NCBI RefSeq assembly: GCF_029846175.1
Contig: NZ_JARWAC010000021.1
Coordinates: 124,001-188,000, forward strand
Reading direction: 5' to 3'
Source: Sphaerisporangium sp. TRM90804
Lineage (GTDB): Bacteria > Actinomycetota > Actinomycetes > Streptosporangiales > Streptosporangiaceae
Length of the DNA stretch: 64,000 nt
Below the pieces are notes generated by a model, which saw only the letters and a list, made by a program, of their open reading frames with translations, searched no databases and was not told the origin of the DNA. This document shows, in pieces, positions 8,792 through 19,500 of the stretch; positions within the stretch are counted from its first letter, which is position 1, and each line of letters opens with the position of its first letter. The translations under genes were made by a program, and so were the position numbers.

Positions 8792-9665
8792 CGACGATCG
8801 CCGCAGGCTGACGGAGGACCGCGCCCGCCACCCGTGGCGCGTCGCCGAGGCCGCCGCGGAGCGCAGCCGCAGGCCGCTGCTGGGCGAACGCGACCAGCTC
8901 CTGATCATCGCGGCCGACCACCCCGCCCGGGGCGCGCTCGGCGTGCGCGGGCGCCCCCTGGCGATGGCCAGCCGCGTCGACCTGCTCGACCGGCTCGGCG
9001 TCGCGCTCGCCAGGCCCGGGGTGGACGGCCTGCTCGCCACGCCCGACGTCGTGGAGGACCTGCTGCTGCTCGGGGCGCTGGACGACAAGCTCGTCATCGG
9101 CTCGATGAACCGGGGCGGCATTCACGGCACGGCGTTCGAGTTCGACGACCGCTTCACCGCCTACGACACCGAGGCGATCGTGGCCATGCGGCTCGACGGC
9201 GGCAAGATGCTCTGCCGCATCGGCCTCGACTCCCCCGAGACGGCGAACACGCTGGAGGCGTGCGCGCGCGCCGTGACCGCCCTGGCGCGCGAGGGGCTGC
9301 CCGCCCTGATCGAGCCGTTCTGGTCGCGCCGCGAGGCGGGGGCGGTGCGCCACGACCTGTCACCGGAGGGCATGATCCACGCCATGCACGTCGCCCAGGG
9401 TCTCGGCGCCACCTCCGCCCACACCTGGCTCAAGATCCCGGTGATCGATGAGATGGAGCGGGTCATGGAGGCGACCACCCTGCCCACCCTGCTGCTCGGC
9501 GGCGACCCCACCGCCGCGCCCGAGGAGGTCTACACCTCGTGGCGCAAGGCGCTGCGGCTGCCCGGCGTGCGAGGGTTGGTCGTCGGGCGCGCGCTGCTGT
9601 ACCCGCCCGGTGACGACGTCGCCGCGGCGGTCGACACCGCCGCCGGGATGCTGGAGGTGTCCTGA
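8784..9665 (+). CDS. Cgl0159-type (beta/alpha)8 aldolase-like protein
   Basis: 293 residues. It matches the (beta/alpha)8 family named after Cgl0159 of Corynebacterium, which sits beside iolC in actinobacterial inositol loci. Landmarks are LLIIAADHPARGALG, GSMNRGGIHGTAFEFDDRF, RLDGGKMLCRIG, WLKIPVIDEM and the phosphate-loop-like VRGLVVGRALLYP. The context suggests it replaces IolJ, cleaving 6-phospho-2-deoxy-5-ketogluconate to dihydroxyacetone phosphate and malonic semialdehyde; that role is inferred, not shown. A lysine in WLKIP is a plausible Schiff-base residue. The start at 8784 overlaps iolC by 8 bp, and its stop overlaps iolB (TGATG). Confidence 0.82.
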   Translation: MRDDDRRRLTEDRARHPWRVAEAAAERSRRPLLGERDQLLIIAADHPARGALGVRGRPLAMASRVDLLDRLGVALARPGVDGLLATPDVVEDLLLLGALDDKLVIGSMNRGGIHGTAFEFDDRFTAYDTEAIVAMRLDGGKMLCRIGLDSPETANTLEACARAVTALAREGLPALIEPFWSRREAGAVRHDLSPEGMIHAMHVAQGLGATSAHTWLKIPVIDEMERVMEATTLPTLLLGGDPTAAPEEVYTSWRKALRLPGVRGLVVGRALLYPPGDDVAAAVDTAAGMLEVS

Positions 9666-10522
9666 TGTCGTATATCCCCGCGGGCTCCACCGCGGCGGCG
9701 CCCTGGGCGCTGTGCGTGACGCCGGAGCTGGCCGGGTGGACGTACGCCGGGCTGCGGGCGCTCACCCTCAGCGGCGAGACCGTCGAGTTCGCCACCGGCG
9801 ACGAGGAGATGCTCGTCCTGCCGCTCAGCGGCGCGTGCGCCGTGGAGTGCGACGGGGTCCGGCTCGAACTGCACGGGCGCCCGTCGGTGTTCGAAGGCGT
9901 CACCGACTTCGCGTACCTGCCGGTCGGCGCCGCCGTGCGGCTCACCGGGGAGGGGCGGTTCGCGCTGCCGTCCGCGCTGGCCACCCGCCGCCTCCCCGTG
10001 CGGTACGGCCCGGCCGCGGACGTCCCGGTGGAGGTGCGCGGAGCGGGGCGGGCCAGCCGCCAGGTCAACAACTTCTGCTCGCCCGGGGCGTTCGAGTGCG
10101 ACAAGCTGGTGGCCGTGGAGGTGCTCACCCCGGAGGGCAACTGGTCGTCCTACCCGCCGCACAAGCACGACACCGCCTCCGAGCGCGAGGCCGTGCTTGA
10201 GGAGATCTACTACTTCGAGGGCGGCCCCGGCTACCAGCGGGTCTACGGCTCGCCGGGCCGGCCCATCGACGTGCTCGCCGAGGTCGGCTGCGGTGACGTC
10301 GTGCTGGTGCCGCACGGCTACCACGGCCCCTCGATGGCGGCCCCGGGGTACGACCTGTACTACCTCAACGTGCTGGCCGGGCCCGCCGAGCAGCGCTCGA
10401 TGGCCTTCTGCGACGACCCCAGGCACGCCTGGATCCGCGGGAGCTGGGAAGGACAACCCATCGACCCGCGTGTCCCCATGACCGCGGCCCCCGGCCGCCA
10501 CGACGACGCGAGGCGGGGATGA
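9665..10522 (+). CDS. iolB: 5-deoxy-glucuronate isomerase
   Basis: 285 residues of the bicupin IolB family, which isomerises 5-deoxy-glucuronate to 2-deoxy-5-keto-gluconate. The C-terminal cupin shows the metal-binding set: PPHKHDT, the Glu in EEIYYF and PHGYHG. NNFCSPGAFECDKLVAVEV is also typical of the family. Its start overlaps the preceding stop (TGATG). The C-terminus (GRHDDARRG) ends 46 bp before iolD. Confidence 0.93.
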   Translation: MSYIPAGSTAAAPWALCVTPELAGWTYAGLRALTLSGETVEFATGDEEMLVLPLSGACAVECDGVRLELHGRPSVFEGVTDFAYLPVGAAVRLTGEGRFALPSALATRRLPVRYGPAADVPVEVRGAGRASRQVNNFCSPGAFECDKLVAVEVLTPEGNWSSYPPHKHDTASEREAVLEEIYYFEGGPGYQRVYGSPGRPIDVLAEVGCGDVVLVPHGYHGPSMAAPGYDLYYLNVLAGPAEQRSMAFCDDPRHAWIRGSWEGQPIDPRVPMTAAPGRHDDARRG

Positions 10523-10568
10523 CGGCCGGCGCCGGTCGCCGCCGGGCCGGAGTACGACAGGAGCGGGC

Positions 10569-12397
<1,829 letters not shown>

Positions 12398-12410
<13 letters not shown>

Positions 12411-12453
12411 CGCGCCGCCCTCCGGCCGGGGGGCGGCGCGCTAAAGGTAGGGA
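12398..12453. terminator. bidirectional terminator between iolD and ABC operon
   Basis: Perfect 23-bp inverted repeat: arms 12398-12420 and 12431-12453, with a 10-nt loop, TCCGGCCGGG. The left arm includes the final sense codons and stop of iolD. The right arm lies 50 bp from the stop of the convergent ABC permease. No clear U-tract, as usual for high-GC actinobacteria. Confidence 0.8.
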
Positions 12454-12502
12454 TCTTTCCTGCGCGGGATGCCGGTGCCGCGCCCGCGGATGCGGGGCCC
12501 GC

Positions 12503-13264
12503 TCAGGCGATCTTGCGGCGGTAGGTGCCCGTGGCGAGGACGTACGCCACGACGAGGATGCCGACGCACCAGGCGAGGGCGGTCCAGATGTCGCCGCCGA
12601 CCGGCTGCTGGGTGTACAGGTGGCGGATGGCGTTGACGATGGAGGTCACCGGCTGGTTCTCGGCGAACCAGCGCACCGGGCCGGGCATGGTGGCGGTGGG
12701 CACGAACGCCGAGCTGATGAACGGCAGGAAGATGAGCGGGTAGGAGAACGCGCTCGCGCCGTCCACGGTCTTCGCGGACAGGCCGGCGATGACGGCGAGC
12801 CAGGTCAGCGCCAGGGTGAACAGGATCAGGATGCCGGCGACGGCGAGCCACGCGGCCACTCCCGCCCCGGAGCGGAAGCCCATGAGCAGGGCGGCGAGCA
12901 CGACGACCACGAGCGAGATCAGGTTGGCGACCAGCGAGGTCAGCACGTGCGCCCACAGCACGGACGACCGTGCGATCGGCATCGACTGGAACCGCTCGAA
13001 GATGCCGCTCTGCATGTCCTGGAAGAGCCGGAACGCGGTGTAGGCGATGCCCGAGGCGACCGTGATGAGCAGGATGCCGGGCAGCAGGTAGTTCACATAT
13101 GACACCGATCCCGTGTTGATCGCGCCGCCGAACACGTAGACGAACAGCAGCAGCATGGCGATCGGCGTGATCGCGGTCGTGATGATGGTGTCCACGCTGC
13201 GCGTGATGTGGCGCAGGGATCGTCCCAGCAGGACGGTGGTGTCGCCGAAGAAGTGCCTGGTCAT
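12503..13264 (-). CDS. ABC-2 transporter permease, DrrB-like
   Basis: 253 residues, about six hydrophobic segments: 30-50 (TPIAMLLLFVYVFGG), 60-80 (LLPGILLITVASG), 105-135, 140-165, 175-190 and 230-247. FQSMPIARSSVLWAHV after the second segment and the late ENQPVTSIVNAIRHL are typical of the DrrB/ABC-2 drug-export permeases of actinobacteria. It pairs with the ATPase immediately upstream (4-bp overlap, ATGA) to form an exporter; substrate unknown. Last gene of the PadR-led operon. Confidence 0.88.
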   Translation of the reverse strand: MTRHFFGDTTVLLGRSLRHITRSVDTIITTAITPIAMLLLFVYVFGGAINTGSVSYVNYLLPGILLITVASGIAYTAFRLFQDMQSGIFERFQSMPIARSSVLWAHVLTSLVANLISLVVVVLAALLMGFRSGAGVAAWLAVAGILILFTLALTWLAVIAGLSAKTVDGASAFSYPLIFLPFISSAFVPTATMPGPVRWFAENQPVTSIVNAIRHLYTQQPVGGDIWTALAWCVGILVVAYVLATGTYRRKIA

Positions 13265-14088
13265 CGCTGTTCCTTACTCGTCGGTGCGGATGTCGTGGTA
13301 ATCGCCGGCGCCGCGACCCCGCCGTCGGCGCCGACGAGCGTGAGGAAGACGTCCTCCAGGGTCGGCTGCTTCTCGACGTACTCGACCTTGGCGGGCGGGA
13401 GCAGCTGCTTGAGCTCGGTGAGGGTGCCGTTCACGATGATCCGGCCCTCGTGCAGGATCGCGATCCGGTCGGCGAGCTGTTCGGCCTCGTCCAGGTACTG
13501 CGTGGTGAGCAGCACCGTCGTCCCCTGGGCGGCGAGCTCCCTGACGGCCTGCCACGCCTCGATGCGCGCCTGGGGGTCGAGCCCGGTGGTGGGCTCGTCG
13601 AGGAAGACGATCGGGGGATCGCCGATGAGGCTCATGGCGATGTCGAGGCGGCGGCGCATGCCGCCGGAGTAGGTCGCCACCCTGCGGGCGCCGGCGTCGG
13701 CCAGCGAGAACCGCCGCAGCAGGTCGTCGGCGATCCTGCCCGGCTCCTTGAGGTGGCGCAGCCTGGCGACGAGCACGAGGTTCTCGCGCCCGGTGAGGAT
13801 CTCGTCGACGGCGGCGAACTGCCCGGTGAGGCTGATGGACTCCCGCACGTCCGCCGCTTGTGCGGCGACGTCGAAGCCGTTGACCCGGGCGGTGCCCGCG
13901 TCGGCCTTGAGCAGCGTGGAAAGGATCTTCACGACCGTGGTCTTGCCGGCCCCGTTGGAGCCCAGCAGGGCGAAGATGCTGCCCCGCGCCACGTCGAAGT
14001 CCACCCCGCGCAGCACCCGCAGCGTCTTGTACGACTTCTCCAGACCCTGCACGCGAATCGCAGGGCTCTTAACCTGTTCGGCTGTCAT
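13261..14088 (-). CDS. ABC transporter ATP-binding protein, DrrA-like
   Basis: 275 residues. Walker A GSNGAGKTT, signature YSGGMRRRLD, Walker B IVFLDEPTTGLDP and the switch-region QYLDEAEQLADR are all intact. The C-terminal extension with PTLEDVFLTLVG is characteristic of DrrA-type drug-resistance ATPases. The reading frame extends upstream, but the ATG at 14088 starts a normal-length protein. It drives export with the downstream permease. The PadR repressor at the head of the operon suggests induction by a toxic small molecule. Confidence 0.92.
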   Translation of the reverse strand: MTAEQVKSPAIRVQGLEKSYKTLRVLRGVDFDVARGSIFALLGSNGAGKTTVVKILSTLLKADAGTARVNGFDVAAQAADVRESISLTGQFAAVDEILTGRENLVLVARLRHLKEPGRIADDLLRRFSLADAGARRVATYSGGMRRRLDIAMSLIGDPPIVFLDEPTTGLDPQARIEAWQAVRELAAQGTTVLLTTQYLDEAEQLADRIAILHEGRIIVNGTLTELKQLLPPAKVEYVEKQPTLEDVFLTLVGADGGVAAPAITTTSAPTSKEQR

Positions 14089-14117
14089 CCGGATATCCGT
14101 TCTCTCGTCATGGTTCG

Positions 14118-14510
14118 TCACGTTTCGTCGCGCGCGGCGCGATCGATGGCGCTGGACAGCCGCTCCCGCTCCCGGCCGATCCACTGACCCTCGGGGTAGT
14201 TCCGGAGAAACGTCTCGGCGAACTCCACGGGGTCCTCCCCGACGACCTCGCGGATCGGGGTTCCGTTCGCCGCGCTCTGCTCGAAGAGGTCGGCGAGATC
14301 CTCCAGCATCCTCAGCAGGCTGTCGGCCTTCCCGGGGCCGAAGTACAGCATGTAGCGATGCAGTGCCTCGATCGCCGTGTGGTAGCTCTTGGGAAGCCGC
14401 TCCGTGCGCGCCTTGTACTCCCGGTAGCGCCTCTTGTCCTCGAACGGTCCCGTGACGATCTCCACGAGTCGCCGGAAGCGCTTCTTCCGCTCGATCGGCC
14501 CTGCGGCCAT
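14118..14510 (-). CDS. DUF1048 family protein
   Basis: 130 residues, highly charged and helical, consistent with the DUF1048 family often encoded directly after PadR regulators. Seen: RRLVEIVTGPFEDKRRYREY, LPKSYHTAIEALHRYM, then SLLRMLEDLADLFEQSAANG. Molecular role unknown; the constant pairing suggests it works with the PadR switch. The ATG at 14510 lies 2 bp after the padR stop; the frame is open further upstream inside padR but overlap would be total there. The following ATPase starts 29 bp after its stop. Confidence 0.8.
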   Translation of the reverse strand: MAAGPIERKKRFRRLVEIVTGPFEDKRRYREYKARTERLPKSYHTAIEALHRYMLYFGPGKADSLLRMLEDLADLFEQSAANGTPIREVVGEDPVEFAETFLRNYPEGQWIGRERERLSSAIDRAARDET

Positions 14511-14512
14511 GT

Positions 14513-14842
14513 CTACTCGCCTCCTTCGCGGAGCTGTTCGAGCCGTTCCGAGAGGAAGCTCCAGGTCCTCCAGAACTCTTCGAGGTACTCGCGTCCCTGA
14601 GCGTTCAGGGAGTAGACCTTGCGTGGCGGCCCCTTCTCGGAGGGGACCTTCTCCACGTCGACGAGGCCGCGTTGCTCGATCCTGACGAGCAGGGCGTAGA
14701 CGGTGCCCTCGGCGATGTCGGAGAAGCCCTGGTCGCGCAGCCACGCCGTGATCTCGTAGCCGTACGCGGCCCGGCCGGACAGGATCGCGAGGACGATGCC
14801 CTCCAGTGTTCCCTTGAGCATCTCGGTCACCTGTTTGCCCAT
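14513..14842 (-). CDS. PadR family transcriptional repressor
   Basis: 109 residues with the PadR winged helix: LKGTLEGIVLAILSGRAAYG, YEITAWLRDQGFSDIAEGTVY and VKSL-type wing residues replaced here by KVYSLNAQG. The short C-terminal helix (EFWRTWSFLSERLEQLR) would mediate dimerisation. The ATG at 14842 is preceded by an excellent ribosome site (AAAGGAGG, 9 nt upstream). It heads the operon padR-DUF1048-ATPase-permease and most likely represses it through the repeated sites just upstream. Confidence 0.93.
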   Translation of the reverse strand: MGKQVTEMLKGTLEGIVLAILSGRAAYGYEITAWLRDQGFSDIAEGTVYALLVRIEQRGLVDVEKVPSEKGPPRKVYSLNAQGREYLEEFWRTWSFLSERLEQLREGGE

Positions 14843-14870
14843 GGAACACCCCTCCTTTCAGCTACTCAGC

Positions 14871-14924
14871 AAGACTGACTACTGGTACATAGTGACACCG
14901 AATACCGGTACATAGCAAGACTGA
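14871..14924 (-). promoter_or_regulatory. repeated PadR operator-like sites upstream of padR
   Basis: Two near-identical blocks: TACTGGTACATAGT (14880-14893) and TACCGGTACATAGC (14903-14916), 23 bp apart, about two helical turns. Each is flanked by AAGACTGA (14871-14878 and 14917-14924), and a third TACC box follows. On the minus strand these read ACTATGTACC, close to known PadR operator cores. This AT-richer patch is the likely promoter; a precise -10/-35 cannot be fixed. Confidence 0.6.
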
Positions 14925-15075
14925 ATACCGACGGACTGAGCCTCCCGTGGCGGGGGGAGATACCGGCTCGCGACCTGGACGCCGGACGGCGGGAACCGCT
15001 AGGCCGTCGGCGGCTCGGGAACGGCCCGCACCTCGCCGGAGGCCGGGGACCGCGTCACGCTTCGACTCGGCGTGC

Positions 15076-16281
15076 CTAGGCCGCCGGCTCGGCGGGCTGA
15101 AGGCGGGTCCTCGGCTGGAAGCCGCGGGCCAGGGCGATGATGGCCGCGGTCAGGACGAGGGGGGCCAGGAAGGCGATCCGGTAGTCGGCGGCCTCGGCGA
15201 TGCCGCCGACCAGGGCGGCGCCGACGATGAAGCCGACGTAGTTGAACATGTTGACGCGGGCGACCGCGACGCCGGTGCCGGCCGGGTCGAGGCGGCCGGC
15301 GGCCGAGAAGGACTGCGGGGCGACGACCGAGAGGCCCACCCCGGCCAGGGCGAACGCGACGACCGCCAGCGGCTCGCTGGGGGCCGCGACGATGCCGGCG
15401 AAGCCGAGCGCGGCGAGCAGGCCGCCGGCTCGGACGATGGCGGCGGGGCCGTACCTGCGTACGGCGAGGTCGCCGCCGATCCGGACCACGAACGTGGCCG
15501 CCTGGTAGGCGCCCAGCGCCAGCGGGACGGCCGCCGCCGAGGCGTGCATGATCTTGTCCATGTAGACGGAGCCGAAGTTGGAGATCGACGCGTCCCCCAC
15601 GTAGAGGAACGCCATCGCGAGGCAGAGCGGCAGGATCGGCCGCCACGGGAACCGCGCCGCGGGGGGAGGCGCCGCTCCCGCCGCCGGGGAGGGGGCGTCC
15701 GGCTGATGGACGTGCTCCTCGGCGGGGCCGTACAGGGCCGGGGCCGCCGCGACGGCGACGGCGACGCCGGCCGCCATGGCGACGGCGAAGGTGACCGGCA
15801 GTCCCAGGCCCATGCCGCCCGCCGCCGAGGCCCAGGCGGCCCCGGCGACCGCCGCCGCGCTCCACAGGGCGTGGAAACCGGTGAGGATGGGCCGCTCGTA
15901 CCTGCGCTCGACCGTGACGGCCTGCATGTTCATGGCCGCGTCGACCGCGCCCAGGCACAGCCCGAACAGGACGTTGGCCGCCACCAGCACGGGCACGCTG
16001 GGGGCGAGCCCGGCGAGCACCACGGCGACGCCCGCGAGCGGCTGGGCGATCCGCAGCACCCATCGGCTGCCGAGCCGCTTGGCGACCTCGCCCGCCAGCA
16101 CGCTTCCGGCCCCGGCGATGACCGGCACGACCAGCAGCAGGATCGTCAGCTCGCCGTCGCTCAGCCCGTGCTTTCTCTGCAGTGCGGCGACCTGGGTGAG
16201 CAGTGTCGCGAAGGTCAGGCCCTGGGTGAAGAACACGGCATAGGTGGCCAGGCGCGCGCGCCGGTCGCGGTGGGTGGGCAC
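15076..16281 (-). CDS. MFS transporter
   Basis: 401 residues with about twelve hydrophobic segments in two halves, separated by a Pro/Ala-rich loop near residues 195-215. RLGSRWVLR after the second helix resembles the MFS loop 2-3 motif. NVLFGLCLGAVDAAMNMQAV and NMFNYVGFIVGAALVG resemble the sugar/drug MFS group that includes the YbjJ/FucP-like exporters. Substrate unknown. Divergent from the NmrA-like gene, with 208 bp between starts. The 145 bp between this gene and the padR operator region hold nothing I can name. Confidence 0.85.
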   Translation of the reverse strand: MPTHRDRRARLATYAVFFTQGLTFATLLTQVAALQRKHGLSDGELTILLLVVPVIAGAGSVLAGEVAKRLGSRWVLRIAQPLAGVAVVLAGLAPSVPVLVAANVLFGLCLGAVDAAMNMQAVTVERRYERPILTGFHALWSAAAVAGAAWASAAGGMGLGLPVTFAVAMAAGVAVAVAAAPALYGPAEEHVHQPDAPSPAAGAAPPPAARFPWRPILPLCLAMAFLYVGDASISNFGSVYMDKIMHASAAAVPLALGAYQAATFVVRIGGDLAVRRYGPAAIVRAGGLLAALGFAGIVAAPSEPLAVVAFALAGVGLSVVAPQSFSAAGRLDPAGTGVAVARVNMFNYVGFIVGAALVGGIAEAADYRIAFLAPLVLTAAIIALARGFQPRTRLQPAEPAA

Positions 16282-16489
16282 CTCGGCCTCCGAGGGGGAG
16301 CAAAACGTGAGGCTGATTCAGATCGCGCCAGGCTACGGTCGCCGCCCCGGCCGGTCAATCCCCACCCGTGCGGCCGACCGCCCGGCGAAGCGTGGCGGTG
16401 GACTCAGTATCAGGGGTGTAGACGCTCGAACATGGAAACGATGCTCTCAGCCATGGTCCGTCTCAACCGGTCGCCTTTTACTTGGGTGC

Positions 16490-17326
16490 ATGACGGAACA
16501 GACGAAGACCATCCTGGTTCTGGGTGGCACGGGGAAGACCGGGCGCAGAGTGGTGGAACGGCTCGCCGGGCGCGGGCTGCGGGTGCGGGCCGGCTCCCGC
16601 GCGGGGACGCCGCCGTTCGACTGGGAGAAGCCGGAGACCTGGCCCGACGTGGTGCGCGGTGCCGACGCGGTGTACGTCACCTACCAGCCCGACCTGGCGT
16701 TCCCCGGGGCCGCCGAGTCGATCCGCGCGTTCGCCGAGTTGGCCGCGCGCGGTGGCACCCGCCGCCTGGTCCTGCTGTCGGGCCGGGGCGAGGAGGCGGC
16801 CCGGGTGAGTGAACAGGGGGTGCGCGACTCCGGCGTCCCGGAGTGGACCGTCCTGCGGGCGAGCTTCTTCGCCCAGAACTTCAGCGAGGACTTCCTGCTG
16901 GACCCGGTACGGGAGGGCCTGGTCGCCCTCCCGGCCGGCGAGGTGGCGGAGCCGTTCGTCGACGTCGCCGACGTGGCGGACGTCGCGGTGGAGGCCCTGA
17001 CGCGGGACGGGCACGCCGGCCAGGTCTACGAGCTGACCGGCCCCCGCCTGCTCACCCTGGCCGAGGCGGCCGCCACGATCGGCGAGGCCGCCGGACGTGA
17101 GGTCGCGTACCTGCCCGTCACGCCGGAGCGGTACCGGTCCACGTTGACCGCCCAGGGCGTTCCCGAGGACTACGCCGCCTTCCTCGCCGACCTGTTCGGC
17201 GGCATCCTGGACGGCCGCAACGCCCACCTCGACGACGGAGTCCAGCGTGTCCTGGGCCGGGCCCCGCGCGACTTCGCCGACTACGTGAAGGAGACCGCCG
17301 CCACCGGCGTCTGGACGACCGGCTGA
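16490..17326 (+). CDS. NmrA-like NAD(P)-binding protein
   Basis: 278 residues of the atypical short-chain dehydrogenase (NmrA/QOR2-like) group. Nucleotide-binding loop ILVLGGTGKTGRRV at residues 8-21; RLVLLSGRGEE and WTVLRASFFAQNFSEDFL are the strands and helix that line the site; EPFVDVADVADVAVEAL is the conserved region before the C-terminal lobe. Members are NAD(P)H-dependent reductases or redox sensors; no Tyr-x-x-x-Lys dyad is obvious. The upstream frame is open, but the ATG at 16490 begins the Rossmann fold directly. Stands alone, divergent from the MFS gene. Confidence 0.85.
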   Translation: MTEQTKTILVLGGTGKTGRRVVERLAGRGLRVRAGSRAGTPPFDWEKPETWPDVVRGADAVYVTYQPDLAFPGAAESIRAFAELAARGGTRRLVLLSGRGEEAARVSEQGVRDSGVPEWTVLRASFFAQNFSEDFLLDPVREGLVALPAGEVAEPFVDVADVADVAVEALTRDGHAGQVYELTGPRLLTLAEAAATIGEAAGREVAYLPVTPERYRSTLTAQGVPEDYAAFLADLFGGILDGRNAHLDDGVQRVLGRAPRDFADYVKETAATGVWTTG

Positions 17327-17333
17327 CCTCCCC

Positions 17334-17384
17334 CACGGGTCGCCGGTCGTCACGGGTCGCCGGTCGTCCGGCACGGGTCGCGGC
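17334..17384. repeat. 17-bp tandem repeat after NmrA-like gene
   Basis: CACGGGTCGCCGGTCGT occurs at 17334-17350 and 17351-17367, with a third partial copy from 17372. It lies between convergent genes; no terminator hairpin is clear. Confidence 0.7.
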
Positions 17385-17480
17385 CCGGCGATCGCCCGAT
17401 GGGAACCGGTCACGGGACGATCAGCACCGGCGCCGCGACCTGAACGCCGTGGCGGGTGACCGGCCTGCCTCTGACGCCGG

Positions 17481-18284
17481 TCAGTCGATCATGCGGGCGC
17501 GCATCTTCCACACGGCCAGGCTCCACATCAGGGCCGCGAACAGGAGCAGGACGGCCACGTGGACGAGGTCGTGCACGCCCAGGCGCAGGAACACGGCGTC
17601 CCTCACCAGCTCGACGCAGTGGTAGAGCGGGTTGACCCTGGCGGCGGTGGCCGCCCACGACGGGAGCTGGTCGGTGGGGAAGAACGTGCCGGCGACCAGG
17701 AACATCGGGGCCAGCACGCCGCTGATGACGTAGTCGAAGGTGTTGATCGAGGGCACGATCGCCGACACCCAGATGCCGAACAGGGCGAAGCCGAGCCCGG
17801 TGACGAAGCCGATGAACGGCACCAGCAGCATGCCCGGGCTCGGCGGGAGCCCGAACGCCATGCCGACCACCATCGGCGCGCAGCCGTACAGCCCGGCCTT
17901 GGCGGCCAGCCAGGACGCCTCGGCCGTCACCAGCTCGTGCACGTCGACCGGGGCGGCCAGCACGGCGTCGTAGGTGTGCTGGAAGGTGCGGCGGATGAAG
18001 GTGCCGAACATCGCGCCGAAGGCGCTGATGAACAGCACCGAGGTGGCCACCACGCCCGTGGAGACGAAGTCGCGGTAGTCGTAGCCGTAGGCCGCGCCGA
18101 TGACCGCGCCGAACCCGAAGCCGAAGGCCAGCAGGTAGATCGTCGGCTCCACGAGCGCGGCGAACGAGGTGGACGGCCAGTAACGCTTGTAAAGCGCCAG
18201 CTCCCGGCGCCACACCCCGCGCACCGGAGCCCACTCGAACCACCGCAGCGCGGGCCCCTCGGCCCGGGTGGACGGTGCGGTCAT
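17481..18284 (-). CDS. ABC-2 transporter permease, NodJ-like
   Basis: 267 residues, about six membrane segments: 45-65 (LVEPTIYLLAFGFGFG), 75-100, 125-150, 155-180, 190-205 and 240-260. RRTFQHTYDAVLAAPVDVHEL and NPLYHCVELVRDAVF fit the NodJ/ABC-2 type exporter permeases. The ribosome site AAGGAGAT sits 6 nt before the ATG. It pairs with the ATPase upstream; the 205 bp between them are very GC-rich, with no gene of their own. Confidence 0.86.
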   Translation of the reverse strand: MTAPSTRAEGPALRWFEWAPVRGVWRRELALYKRYWPSTSFAALVEPTIYLLAFGFGFGAVIGAAYGYDYRDFVSTGVVATSVLFISAFGAMFGTFIRRTFQHTYDAVLAAPVDVHELVTAEASWLAAKAGLYGCAPMVVGMAFGLPPSPGMLLVPFIGFVTGLGFALFGIWVSAIVPSINTFDYVISGVLAPMFLVAGTFFPTDQLPSWAATAARVNPLYHCVELVRDAVFLRLGVHDLVHVAVLLLFAALMWSLAVWKMRARMID

Positions 18285-18489
18285 CGGATCTCCTTGAGCA
18301 TGGCCGCCCCCGCCTCACGCCCGGCCGAGCCGTAACGGGCCGCCAGGGGCGGCGGGAAGGCGGAACAGGGCGGCCTGGGTGTGAGCGGGGCGGGACGGGT
18401 CGGGCCGGGCGCGGGGGAGGCGCGGCGCGCCGCCCCGGGCGTGAGCGACACCGGGCGGGCCGCCTCACGTGCGGGGCGGAGGGTGGGGG

Positions 18490-19446
18490 TCATTCGACGC
18501 TCTCGCCGGTGAGGACGACGAAGACGTCCTCGAGGTTGGCGGCGCGTTCGACGTGGGCGGGGCCGAGGAGCTCGCGCAGGGACTCCGGCTGGCGTTCGGA
18601 CGCGAGGACGGCGACCGACGGGCCGGTGCGCCGGGTCGACAGGCCCGCCTCGCGGGCCAGGCGCTCGACCTCGGCGACGCGCTCGGGCCTGCCGAAGTGC
18701 TCGTCGACACGCTTGCCCGCGTGCTCGGCGATCAGCGCGGCGGGAGTGCCCCGCGCCACCACCCGGCCGCGCGACATCAGCGCGCACTCGTCGGCGAGCC
18801 GCTCGGCCTCCTCGATGTAGTGGGTGGACATCAGCGTCGTCACGCCCTCGGAGCGCAGCTCGGCCACCAGCGACCAGAGCTCCTGGCGCACCTGGGGGTC
18901 GAGCCCGACGGTCGGCTCGTCGAGCAGCACCAGGCGGGGGCGGTGCACCAGGCCGCGCGCGATGAGCAGGCGGCGGCGCATGCCGCCCGACAGGTCGCCC
19001 ACCTTGGTGCCGGCGCGGTCGGTGAGCTGGGCCACCTTGAGCGCGCGGTCGACGGCGGCCACGCGGCCCGCGCGGGGCACGCGGTAGAGGTGGGCGAAGA
19101 CCTCCAGGTTCTGCCGGGTGGTGAGTTCTTCGTCGAGGTTGTCCTGCTGGGGGACGACGCCCATGAGCGAGCGCGCCATCTTGGAGGCGCGGGGAAGCGC
19201 GTGGCCCAGGACGGTGATCTCGCCCGAGGACGCCCGGGACTGGGAGGTGAGCAGCCGCATCGTGGTGCTCTTGCCCGCGCCGTTCGGCCCCAGCAGCCCG
19301 AGGCAGACGCCGTGGGGGACCTCCAGATCGAGGCCGTCGACCGCGGTGATCTCGCCGTAGCGTTTGACCGCGCCCCTGATGGAGATCGCGCTCTCGGTGC
19401 GCACCGGAGAGGCGTTCCGCCTGGACGGCGTCTGCAGGATGGGCAT
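18490..19446 (-). CDS. ABC transporter ATP-binding protein, NodI/DrrA-like
   Basis: 318 residues. Walker A LLGPNGAGKST, signature LSGGMRRRLLIARG, Walker B LVLLDEPTVGLDP, then STHYIEEAERLADE. The C-terminal part with AANLEDVFVVLTG marks the NodI/DrrA group. The frame runs on upstream through a minisatellite and antisense to the DUF1707 gene, which is not plausible. The ATG at 19446 gives the normal N-terminus (SAISIRGAVKRYGEITAVDG). Exporter partner: the permease at 17481-18284. Substrate unknown. Confidence 0.9.
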   Translation of the reverse strand: MPILQTPSRRNASPVRTESAISIRGAVKRYGEITAVDGLDLEVPHGVCLGLLGPNGAGKSTTMRLLTSQSRASSGEITVLGHALPRASKMARSLMGVVPQQDNLDEELTTRQNLEVFAHLYRVPRAGRVAAVDRALKVAQLTDRAGTKVGDLSGGMRRRLLIARGLVHRPRLVLLDEPTVGLDPQVRQELWSLVAELRSEGVTTLMSTHYIEEAERLADECALMSRGRVVARGTPAALIAEHAGKRVDEHFGRPERVAEVERLAREAGLSTRRTGPSVAVLASERQPESLRELLGPAHVERAANLEDVFVVLTGESVE

Positions 19447-19500
19447 GCGGCCACCATAGGAAACGCCACCGACACTTCGCCATCCGATATCGGGCGACCC

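Noticed and set aside
18281-19483. Minus-strand ORF running through the second ABC ATPase and ending at the permease start
   Set aside because: It is out of frame with the ATPase motifs; its MLKEIR ending just reflects the ribosome site of the permease.
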